Shown: positions 1-5,759 of the stretch, in pieces
Numbering within the stretch: the first letter of the stretch is position 1
Layout: each line of letters opens with the position of its first letter
NCBI GenBank assembly: GCA_022704645.1
Contig: JAKJGA010000048.1
Location: 1-10,964 of the forward strand
Origin: Spirochaetota bacterium
Lineage (GTDB): Bacteria > Spirochaetota > UBA4802 > JAFGJZ01
DNA: 10,964 bases
Direction: 5' to 3'
Translations under genes and position numbers: made by a program
Notes under the pieces: model-generated
The model's database searches: none
What the model was told of the DNA's origin: nothing
Seen by the model: the letters and a program-made list of their open reading frames with translations, nothing else

Positions 1-642
1 ACTTCTGCGCTTTCAACTTATATGATTAAGTATAATGACGCTATACAGAAATCTGTTTCATTCGTTTTGAAAAAGGCGGGCCTTAAGGAAATTTCTCCGG
101 CAGTTCATGATGATGAAGCGACACCAGGTAAAGAGATTGTCATTCTAGGTTTTCACAGAATGGCAAGTTCTCTATTGAGTGAAGTGCTCAGTATGGAAGA
201 AGGGGATTCATCGCTGAAGGATAAAATTGTGGTCGTAGATTTTAATCCTGAAATTCATGAGTCTTTGCAGAGCGTCGGTGTAAAAGTAGTTTACGGTGAC
301 ATCAGTCATCTTGATACACTTTATCATGCAGGAATTCATGATGTGAAAATTGTCGTATCAACTATTCCAGACACCATTTTGGTTGGAACCGATAATCTTA
401 AAATAATAAGGCATATGCGTGATGTATGTCCTAATGCAAAAATAATAGTTACTGCGGAAAGTATAGAACGCGCTCTTAAGATGTATGCAGAAGGTGCGGA
501 TTATGTTTTTATACCGCGCGTCCTTGCTGCTGACAGGCTGATGAGTGTGATAGATGGAATTCTTGCTGATTCTATAAAAATGAAAACAGAAATTTTGGAA
601 GAAATTGAATTGCTGAAATGCAGAAGCGAGATAATAAGATGA
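1..642 (+). CDS. C-terminal part of a CPA2/Kef-type cation:proton antiporter with RCK (TrkA-N) domain, 5' end outside window
   Basis: The reading frame is open from the first base of the window, so the gene starts upstream; the ATG at 22 is probably internal. The first codons read TSALSTYMIKYNDAIQK, which resembles the stretch after the last membrane helix of Kef/CPA2 antiporters (established family pattern, recognised by eye). A Rossmann-like RCK_N domain follows: beta-strand EIVILGF (nt 133-153), VVVDFNPE with the acidic residue after strand 2, VYGDISH, then strands KIVVSTIP and KIIVTAE, ending at VFIPRVLAADRL. The nucleotide-binding glycine motif is degraded: GFHRMA stands where GxGxxG is expected. 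The protein ends in a short charged helix with no RCK_C domain. In the family the RCK domain gates ion flux through the membrane domain. It could instead be a ligand-gated potassium channel; the membrane part would decide. It converges on parA with a gap of four bases. Confidence 0.75.
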   Translation, partial: TSALSTYMIKYNDAIQKSVSFVLKKAGLKEISPAVHDDEATPGKEIVILGFHRMASSLLSEVLSMEEGDSSLKDKIVVVDFNPEIHESLQSVGVKVVYGDISHLDTLYHAGIHDVKIVVSTIPDTILVGTDNLKIIRHMRDVCPNAKIIVTAESIERALKMYAEGADYVFIPRVLAADRLMSVIDGILADSIKMKTEILEEIELLKCRSEIIR

Positions 643-646
643 ATAT

Positions 647-1390
647 TCAGCCCTGGGCAACGATTTCTTTTGTGAGATTCATGTAATCAGCAGCACCGTT
701 GCTGTCTGATTTGTATTCGAATATCGTTTTTCCCCAGCTTGGGGCTTCCTGTAAGGCAACATTTTCACGCACAAGAGTTTGGTACAATTTCCCCGGAAGA
801 CGTTCATCCGTTTCACTTAAGACTTCGCGGTTGATTGACTTTGCGGCATTGTACATTGTGCCGATGATACCTGTTACTTCAATACCCTTGTTCAGACGCT
901 GTTTAACCATCTGAACACCTTCAAATAAGTTATACATTCCGTGAAAAGGCAGGAACTCAAGTTGAAGCGGAACTATAATTTCAGACGCATAGGTAAGAGC
1001 GTTTAGAGTAAGTATTCCGAGAGAAGGGGGGCAGTCGATCAGAACATAATCATATCCCTTAACCTTTTCCATCACCTCTTTAAGAAGAAATTCTTTCGCA
1101 GGAAACGGAAGAAAATCGAGATCCTTGAGATCATTTTTTGAAGGAAGAATATCGATCCCGTTTCGGTCAATTTTAGCGTCATCGAAACTGACTTCTCCCT
1201 TTAAAGCTTCAAATATTGTAAACTTGACATCACTGGCAGACAGTCCGAAGTGATAAGTAGCCTGGGCCTGATGGTCTATGTCGATTACGAGGACTTTTTT
1301 GCCGAGAATCTGCATTGCCGCAGCAATATTTACGGTGCTGGTCGTTTTTCCGACTCCGCCTTTGTTGTTAAGAATGGCAATTGTTCTCAT
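647..1390 (-). CDS. parA: ParA/Soj-type partition ATPase (orphan, no ParB seen)
   Basis: A 247-residue P-loop ATPase of the ParA/MinD class; members dimerise on ATP binding, coat DNA non-specifically and move chromosomes, plasmids or other cargo. Visible motifs: deviant Walker A KGGVGKTT (residues 10-17), Walker A' VLVIDIDHQAQAT (33-45) and Walker B YVLIDCPPSLG (115-125). Length fits chromosomal Soj. The start was placed at the ATG whose codon ends at 1390 because MRTIAILNNKGGVGKTT is the usual N-terminus and AAGGGG lies about five bases upstream; the open frame extends to 1417 but adds nine atypical residues. The Walker A' is normally DxDPQGNAT, so His40 and Ala42-Gln43 are variant. No parB or parS-like site is visible, so its cargo is unknown. 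It is divergent from recA and convergent with the antiporter gene. Confidence 0.88.
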   Translation of the reverse strand: MRTIAILNNKGGVGKTTSTVNIAAAMQILGKKVLVIDIDHQAQATYHFGLSASDVKFTIFEALKGEVSFDDAKIDRNGIDILPSKNDLKDLDFLPFPAKEFLLKEVMEKVKGYDYVLIDCPPSLGILTLNALTYASEIIVPLQLEFLPFHGMYNLFEGVQMVKQRLNKGIEVTGIIGTMYNAAKSINREVLSETDERLPGKLYQTLVRENVALQEAPSWGKTIFEYKSDSNGAADYMNLTKEIVAQG

Positions 1391-1415
1391 GATTCCCCTT
1401 CGATGCAAAAAATAC

Positions 1416-1449
1416 ATGATAAGGGAACAATTTAGAAGGTATTTGTCAA
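1416..1449 (-). promoter_or_regulatory. Candidate parA promoter with unusually long spacer
   Basis: On the minus strand an exact TTGACA (plus 1444-1449) is followed after 22 bases by TATCAT (plus 1416-1421), then about 25 bases to the parA ATG. The boxes are good but the spacer is longer than the usual 16-18 bases of sigma-70 promoters; at 17 bases the hexamer is TCCCTT, a poor match. The call is tentative. Confidence 0.3.
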
Positions 1450-1572
1450 GGGATTAAACGAAAGACTTTTGGGTGCTTAAAATTAATGTGAAATGAGTGA
1501 TTATTTTTCATATTTTTGCGAAAAAAAAATCTGAAATACGTATTAATTATTGTTTGTTAATTCCATTTGCTT

Positions 1573-1612
1573 CCCTGCCGGATTTCTTGTCTGTTCTGTC
1601 AGTCCGGCAGGG
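1573..1612. repeat. 10-bp perfect GC-rich inverted repeat (hairpin), possible terminator
   Basis: CCCTGCCGGA (1573-1582) pairs perfectly with TCCGGCAGGG (1603-1612) around a 20-base loop, with two further T-G wobble pairs outside. On the plus strand it is followed by GGCCTCCTTTT, so only a short T run some bases away. On the minus strand no T tract follows. No plus-strand gene lies between 643 and 1715 for it to terminate. It may end an unrecognised small transcript, insulate recA, or bind a protein. Confidence 0.6.
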
Positions 1613-1658
1613 GGCCTCCTTTTGATTGACAGGCTTTTTGATTAAGGGCAAATTGTAT

Positions 1659-1689
1659 TTGACGGAATTGTTGCAATTATAATTATAGT
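1659..1689 (+). promoter_or_regulatory. Probable recA promoter with internal palindromes
   Basis: TTGACG (1659-1664) is a near-consensus -35 box. TATAGT (1684-1689) lies 19 bases downstream; ATTATA (1682-1687) at 17 bases is the alternative. Between the boxes lies AATTG-TTG-CAATT (1666-1678), and TATAGTACTATA (1684-1695) is a perfect 12-base palindrome over the -10 region. Either could be an operator, for example for a LexA-like repressor, but neither matches the SOS boxes I know from Escherichia coli, Bacillus or alphaproteobacteria. The recA ribosome binding site AAGGAGA (1704-1710) follows. Confidence 0.45.
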
Positions 1690-1715
1690 ACTATACAAAC
1701 GATAAGGAGATTTAT

Positions 1716-2858
1716 ATGGCAGATCAGAAAGAACTCAATCAAAAAGCGCAGGCCATTGATTCTGCCATTGCGCAGATAGAAAAACAGTTCGGAAAAGGGT
1801 CGATAATGAAACTTGGCGATCAAAGCGCCAAAGTTAAGGTCGATGCGATAAGTACAGGTTCGCTTGAATTGGATATAGCTTTGGGAATCGGCGGTATTCC
1901 TAAAGGAAGAATTATTGAAATATACGGCCCTGAGTCCTCGGGTAAAACGACTTTGACTCTGCATATAGTTGCAGAATGCCAGAAGACAGGCGGAATGGCT
2001 GCTTTTATCGATGCGGAGCATGCTCTTGATCCTGTTTACGCGTTGAAGCTCGGAGTAAAAACTGATGATCTTCTTGTTTCGCAGCCTGATACAGGTGAAG
2101 AAGCTCTTGAAATATGCGAATCACTGGTCCGTTCGGGAGCTGTTGATATAATTGTAATAGATTCGGTTGCAGCACTTGTTCCCAAGGCTGAAATCGACGG
2201 CGATATGGGAGATTCTCATATGGGTCTTCAGGCCCGTCTGATGAGTCAGGCATTAAGAAAACTTACAGGTATTATTGCTAAAACCAATTGCACTGTTATT
2301 TTCATAAATCAGATCCGACATAAGATCGGTGTCATGTTCGGTTCGCCTGAAACAACAACAGGGGGTAATGCTCTTAAGTTTTATGCATCCGTACGTCTTG
2401 ATATCCGTAAAATTGAAACATTGAAAGTCGGTGAGGATTCAATCGGAAACCGTGTTCGTGTTAAAGTTGTGAAGAATAAGGTTGCGCCTCCTTTCAAGAA
2501 AGCTGAATTTGATATGATGTTCAATGAGGGTATTTCGAAGACAGGCGGGCTTGTTGATTTGGGTACTGAATTTAATATCCTGAAGAAAAGCGGAACATGG
2601 TATTCTTACGGTGAGGATAAGATCGGTCAGGGAAGAGAAAACGTCAAAAAATATCTTGCAGAGAACCCTTCCATTCTGGCTGAGGTCGAGCGCAAGGTTA
2701 GGGCCGCGGCCGGTCTGGTTGAAGATGAGCCTGCCGTGTCAAAAAAAGAAAAGGTTAAAGAGATAAAAGAAGTTAAGGAAGTTAAAGTTTCCAAAGAGCC
2801 GCCGGAAGTAAAAGCTGTTCCGGAAGAAGAAGCTGAATATATTCCGGATAATGAGTAA
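1716..2858 (+). CDS. recA: RecA recombinase
   Basis: A 380-residue RecA, the ATP-dependent strand-exchange protein that forms filaments on single-stranded DNA and triggers LexA-type self-cleavage. Walker A GPESSGKT is at residues 71-78, the catalytic Glu is E101 in FIDAEHALDP, Walker B IIVIDS is at 145-150, and loop L2 with the sensor Gln is Q199 to about 214. The numbering is five higher than in E. coli. The start ATG has a strong AAGGAG Shine-Dalgarno. Two points are lineage-specific: His202 sits in loop L2 where E. coli has Met197, and the C-terminal tail (about 335-380) is a Lys/Glu-rich extension with a VKE-type triplet repeat (347-358) before an acidic end. No intein is present. The stop lies inside the start of map, so the two genes are probably co-transcribed and translationally coupled. 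Confidence 0.99.
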   Translation: MADQKELNQKAQAIDSAIAQIEKQFGKGSIMKLGDQSAKVKVDAISTGSLELDIALGIGGIPKGRIIEIYGPESSGKTTLTLHIVAECQKTGGMAAFIDAEHALDPVYALKLGVKTDDLLVSQPDTGEEALEICESLVRSGAVDIIVIDSVAALVPKAEIDGDMGDSHMGLQARLMSQALRKLTGIIAKTNCTVIFINQIRHKIGVMFGSPETTTGGNALKFYASVRLDIRKIETLKVGEDSIGNRVRVKVVKNKVAPPFKKAEFDMMFNEGISKTGGLVDLGTEFNILKKSGTWYSYGEDKIGQGRENVKKYLAENPSILAEVERKVRAAAGLVEDEPAVSKKEKVKEIKEVKEVKVSKEPPEVKAVPEEEAEYIPDNE

Positions 2859-3630
2859 ATTATCATTGAAATCTTCCGGTGTGAAACTCAAATCACCGGA
2901 AGATATAAAGCGTATTGCAGATGCTGGAAGAGTAATTGCAGAACTTTTTGAAGAGATCTCGAAAACCGATCTGGCTTCGGCTAGCGCGTTCGAAATTGAT
3001 ACTTACATAGAATCATTTTTAAACAAGCATGCTTGTCGTGCTTCATTTAAGACTATGCAGAATTATGCTTATTCAAGCTGCATTTCCATCAATCATGAAG
3101 CTGTTCATGGGATTCCCCATAAGAAAAAGAAAATTAAGACAGGAGATATTGTTAAAATTGACATAGGCGCATCAAAAAACGGTTATTTTGCCGATGGATG
3201 CAGAACTTTTGCATGCGGGAAAATATCTTCTGAAGCGCAAAGACTGATTGAAACTGCTCAAATCGCTCTTGCGGAAGGAATTGAACAGGCGAAAGCCGGA
3301 AATTTTTTAGGAGATATCGGTTCCGCTGTTGAAAAATACGTTAATTCAAGAAAATGCTCTGTTGTCAGGGAATTCTGCGGACACGGAGTCGGATTTGCCG
3401 CTCATGAACCCCCGGTCGTTCTTCATTACGGCAAGGAAAAAACCGGTTTGCGGATAGCCGAAGGACTTGTTATTGCAGTAGAGCCTATAATAAATACGGG
3501 AAAACGTGAATTGGTAACACTTTCTGACGGTTGGACTGCGGTAACAAAAGACGGTTCTCTTTCTGCTCAGTTTGAGGAGACTATTGCTGTTACAAAAAAT
3601 GGCATACTTATTTTGACTTCTTTAGTCTGA
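2851..3630 (+). CDS. map: Type I methionine aminopeptidase
   Basis: A 259-residue cytoplasmic metallopeptidase that removes the initiator Met from nascent proteins once it is deformylated. All expected residues of the pita-bread fold are visible: H86 in VHGIP, metal ligands D104 (VKIDIGA), D115 (YFADGCRTF), H178 (CGHGVG), E211 (AVEPIIN) and E242 (AQFEET), and substrate-side H185. Length is near the family's roughly 250-265 residues, with no N-terminal zinc-finger extension. The ATG lies within the recA 3' end: ATGAGTAA gives an 8-base overlap in another frame. No strong Shine-Dalgarno precedes it, which favours translational coupling to recA. In many bacteria map sits near secY or rpsB, so pairing with recA is unusual. 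Confidence 0.97.
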   Translation: MSKLSLKSSGVKLKSPEDIKRIADAGRVIAELFEEISKTDLASASAFEIDTYIESFLNKHACRASFKTMQNYAYSSCISINHEAVHGIPHKKKKIKTGDIVKIDIGASKNGYFADGCRTFACGKISSEAQRLIETAQIALAEGIEQAKAGNFLGDIGSAVEKYVNSRKCSVVREFCGHGVGFAAHEPPVVLHYGKEKTGLRIAEGLVIAVEPIINTGKRELVTLSDGWTAVTKDGSLSAQFEETIAVTKNGILILTSLV

Positions 3631-3662
3631 TGTAATTTAAAAAGTTTCATTTGTTATTTTTA

Positions 3663-3693
3663 TTGACACAAAAAGCAAGTCTTTCCATATATG
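3663..3693 (+). promoter_or_regulatory. Candidate promoter for the rpsT-HU-tRNA-Val unit
   Basis: An exact TTGACA (3663-3668) lies in the 93-base gap after map. CATATA (3686-3691) is at the normal 17-base spacing and TATATG (3688-3693) at 19 bases. Transcription would start around 3698-3702, just before the AGGG ribosome binding site (3712-3715) of rpsT. No terminator is visible after map, so read-through from recA-map is also possible. Confidence 0.5.
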
Positions 3694-3723
3694 ATTAATA
3701 TTTGATTTATTAGGGTAAAAAAG

Positions 3724-3993
3724 TTGGCAAATACAAGTTCAGCAAGAAAAAGAATCAGACAGAGCGAAAAACGCAGAGTGAAAAACTCTTCAATGAAGTC
3801 TGCTTTGAGAACTTCAATTAAGAAATTGCGTTCATCTGCTTCAGAAAAAGCAACTAAGGAAGTTCTATCTACAAATAAGAGCAGTGTAGACAAAAATCTA
3901 GACAGCGCTGCAAGAAAAGGACTTATTCACTGGAAAAAAGCTGCAAGACTTAAATCAAGACTTGCTAAAATGATTAATTCGGTTGTTAAGTAG
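3724..3993 (+). CDS. rpsT: 30S ribosomal protein S20
   Basis: An 89-residue, strongly basic protein matching bS20, which binds 16S rRNA early in assembly of the small subunit. It begins MANTSSARKRIRQSEKRR and carries the conserved core near the C-terminus, here IHWKKAARLKSRLAK; the usual length is 85-90 residues. The start codon is TTG at 3724, with AGGG eight bases upstream; no ATG or GTG would give a full-length S20. E. coli rpsT also starts with UUG, where the weak start is part of S20 autoregulation, so similar control is plausible here (inference). It stands eight bases before the HU-family gene. Confidence 0.97.
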   Translation: MANTSSARKRIRQSEKRRVKNSSMKSALRTSIKKLRSSASEKATKEVLSTNKSSVDKNLDSAARKGLIHWKKAARLKSRLAKMINSVVK

Positions 3994-4001
3994 GCAGTTC
4001 T

Positions 4002-4280
4002 TTGCGCAAAAATGATATTGTTGATATCATTTGGAATAAGGTTGAGAATTTAAACAAAAAGGACGTTGCGGAAGTTGTTGATATGTTTCTTTCTGTGGTT
4101 TCACAGAAGGTTACTGAAGGCGAGAGAATCGAGCTGAGAAAATTCGGAACTTTTTACAGGGCCGAAAAAAAAAGCAGAAAAATTTACTCGCCAATTGCAA
4201 AAAAAACGATTGACGTACCAGCGAGATTTTCAATAATGTTCAAAGAAAGCAGATACGAAGATGAAAAAAAGGGCGATTAG
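4002..4280 (+). CDS. HU/IHF-family DNA-binding protein whose stop codon lies in the tRNA gene
   Basis: A 92-residue small basic protein of the HU/IHF family, which binds and bends DNA as a dimer in the nucleoid. The N-terminal helical part (residues 1-40) is followed by the signature IELRKFGTFYRAEK (43-56), a beta-arm with Pro64 at the position expected for the intercalating proline, and PARFSIMFKES. The usual RNPxTG arm sequence is altered to YSPIAKK, closer to IHF-like or divergent HU proteins; I cannot say which. The start is TTG at 4002, right after rpsT, with only a weak AAGTAGG upstream overlapping the rpsT stop. The last two codons and the TAG stop belong to the tRNA-Val gene: the stop is tRNA bases 8-10. 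No ATG in frame would give a complete protein. Confidence 0.93.
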   Translation: MRKNDIVDIIWNKVENLNKKDVAEVVDMFLSVVSQKVTEGERIELRKFGTFYRAEKKSRKIYSPIAKKTIDVPARFSIMFKESRYEDEKKGD

Positions 4281-4343
4281 CTCAGCTGGGAGAGCGTCTG
4301 CCTTACAAGCAGAATGTCGGCGGTTCGATCCCGTCATCGCCCA
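4271..4343 (+). tRNA. tRNA-Val (anticodon UAC)
   Basis: A complete 73-base cloverleaf: acceptor GGGCGAT/ATCGCCC, D stem GCTC/GAGC with loop AGCTGGGA, anticodon stem TCTGC/GCAGA with loop CTTACAA (anticodon TAC at 4304-4306), five-base variable loop, T stem GGCGG/CCGTC (one G-U pair) with loop TTCGATC, and discriminator A. CCA is not encoded. The sequence closely resembles E. coli tRNA-Val(UAC). It overlaps the last ten bases of the upstream HU-family gene and has no promoter of its own in the gap, so it probably comes from the rpsT-HU transcript and is released by RNase P. Confidence 0.98.
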
Positions 4344-4350
4344 AATAGGG

Positions 4351-4375
4351 AAAAGAGCAGAAATGCTCTTTTTTT
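4351..4375 (+). terminator. Rho-independent terminator after tRNA-Val
   Basis: AAAAGAGCA pairs with TGCTCTTTT around a GAAA tetraloop (GNRA type), and seven T residues run from 4369 to 4375. It lies eight bases after the tRNA and ends seven bases before the ktrB ATG, so it closes the rpsT-HU-tRNA unit and could limit read-through into ktrB. Confidence 0.85.
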
Positions 4376-4382
4376 CTGTTAT

Positions 4383-5759
4383 ATGAATAATTATAAAAAA
4401 TACACCCTTCCGGTTAATCCCGTTTTTAAAATCATATTCAGTTTTGTGATATTGATTGTTGCGGGAGCTTTTATTCTCTCCATGCCTGTATCTCTTGTTA
4501 AAGAAATTAAATTTATTGATGCACTGTTTATTTCCACGTCGGCTGTCTGTGTTACGGGTCTTGTGACAGTTGATGTGCCGGGCGTATTTTCTCATTTCGG
4601 TCAGTTCATCATAGCTGTGCTTATTCAGCTCGGCGGCTTGGGTGTAATGACCATTTCCGTAACATTTGCTTTTTTACTTGGAAGGAAACTTTCCGTGCGA
4701 TGGCAGTTCGCTTTGATGGATTTGTATTCCGTACATTCAAAACTTTCAATAAAAAGTATTCTGCTTAGAATTTTGATATATTCCTTTACCGTTGAAATGA
4801 TTGCAGCGGCAGTTCTTTTTCCTGAGTTTTATGCAGTTAGGGGAAATTTTGCTCACGGGTTGTGGGATGCCGTATTTCATTCGATTTCCGCATTCTGTAA
4901 CGCAGGTTTTTCTCTTTATTCCGATAATTTGATCGGGTTCTCTCATAATAAATTAGTGCTTTCGGTTATTTCTGCCGAGATAATTTTCGGCGGCATAGGT
5001 TTTTTTGTAATGAGTGAGATTGTACATAACATTTACCTGTTCTGGAAATACCGAAAAGTTAAAAATCATCCCCAAATTATTTTATCGCTTCATTCAAAAA
5101 TTGTTCTTACAGCTACACTTTTTCTGATTATTTTAGGCACTGCTGTGTTTTTCGTTTTAGAGCGCGGTAATTCATTAACTGGCATGGTAATAAGCGACAA
5201 ATTGCTTAATGCTTTTTTTCAGTCTGTTACATGCAGGACTGCGGGATTCAATTCTGTTGATATTTCCATACTGCGTGAGACGAGCCTGTTTCTTATGGTG
5301 GGATTGATGTTTATCGGCGGCTCGCCCGGTTCGATTGCCGGCGGTGTTAAAACTACTACTTTCTGGATTATTCTTTCCTTGATATATTCGAAATTCAAAG
5401 GAGTAACTGATCTAGTGTTGTGGAAGAGAACAATTGACAAAGAGACAATAGAAAAAGCCATGACTCTTTTGATTCTTGCTCTTTTCTTTGTTTCTCTTTC
5501 GACTTTTTTTCTGATATATTTTGACGCCTTTAAAATCAAAAATCTTTTTCTTGCTTCGCTCTTTGAGATAACTTCCGCTTTCGGCACTGTCGGTCTTTCT
5601 GTCGGAATTACTCCTCAAATGACTGTTGTCGGTAAAATAATAACCTGCATTGTTATGCTGACAGGACGCCTTGGTCCTTTGACGCTTTTTGCGTCACTCA
5701 CGTTTAATCAGAAAACTGTTAACTTGAAATATCCTAAAGAAAATATTATGGTGGGATAA
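4383..5759 (+). CDS. ktrB: Potassium uptake transporter, membrane subunit (KtrB/TrkH family)
   Basis: A 458-residue polytopic membrane protein of the Trk/Ktr/HKT superfamily, the ion-conducting subunit of a potassium uptake system. Four selectivity-filter repeats are visible: SAVCVTGL (53-60), FCNAGFS (171-177), CRTAGFN (284-290) and FGTVGLS (400-406), each with its key glycine. The intramembrane gating loop GGSPGSIAGGVKTTT (312-326) and the conserved GRLGPLT (428-434) are intact. Length fits KtrB better than the longer TrkH. The frame is open from 4314, but that extension crosses the tRNA and terminator, so the ATG at 4383 is chosen. No Shine-Dalgarno sequence lies in the 20 bases upstream, only the T tract, and there is no room for a promoter after the terminator. 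ktrA follows with no gap. Confidence 0.95.
   Translation: MNNYKKYTLPVNPVFKIIFSFVILIVAGAFILSMPVSLVKEIKFIDALFISTSAVCVTGLVTVDVPGVFSHFGQFIIAVLIQLGGLGVMTISVTFAFLLGRKLSVRWQFALMDLYSVHSKLSIKSILLRILIYSFTVEMIAAAVLFPEFYAVRGNFAHGLWDAVFHSISAFCNAGFSLYSDNLIGFSHNKLVLSVISAEIIFGGIGFFVMSEIVHNIYLFWKYRKVKNHPQIILSLHSKIVLTATLFLIILGTAVFFVLERGNSLTGMVISDKLLNAFFQSVTCRTAGFNSVDISILRETSLFLMVGLMFIGGSPGSIAGGVKTTTFWIILSLIYSKFKGVTDLVLWKRTIDKETIEKAMTLLILALFFVSLSTFFLIYFDAFKIKNLFLASLFEITSAFGTVGLSVGITPQMTVVGKIITCIVMLTGRLGPLTLFASLTFNQKTVNLKYPKENIMVG

Larger units (their letters stand above)
1391..1715. other. Gene-free divergent control region between parA and recA
   Basis: This 325-base AT-rich stretch has no convincing ORF. It contains the parA leader (minus strand), A/T tracts around 1503-1530 including TTTTTGCGAAAAA, a 10-base palindrome AATACGTATT (1535-1544), a GC-rich inverted repeat (1573-1612), an exact TTGACA at 1626-1631, and the likely recA promoter and ribosome binding site. 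A small RNA ending at the inverted repeat is possible but not demonstrated. Confidence 0.7.

Noticed and set aside
1626..1631. Exact TTGACA upstream of recA as the main -35 box
   Set aside because: No acceptable -10 box at 16-19 bases; TTGACG at 1659 gives a better arrangement, although a second weak promoter is not excluded.
1683..2253. Minus-strand ORFs opposite recA
   Set aside because: No ribosome binding site or domain; recA is fully conserved on the other strand.
4271..4343. tRNA-Val as an integration attachment site
   Set aside because: No integrase, direct repeat of the tRNA 3' end or foreign-looking island lies next to it.
4314..4382. N-terminal extension of the ktrB frame beginning MSAVRSRHRPNREK
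   Set aside because: It reads through the tRNA-Val gene and terminator; family homology starts only after the ATG at 4383.
4230..4595. 121-residue minus-strand ORF
   Set aside because: It is antisense to HU, tRNA-Val and ktrB, with low-complexity composition and no recognisable domain.
5219..5587. 122-residue minus-strand ORF inside ktrB
   Set aside because: It is a shadow frame opposite a well-conserved membrane protein; its Lys/Arg-rich content reflects the complement of hydrophobic codons.
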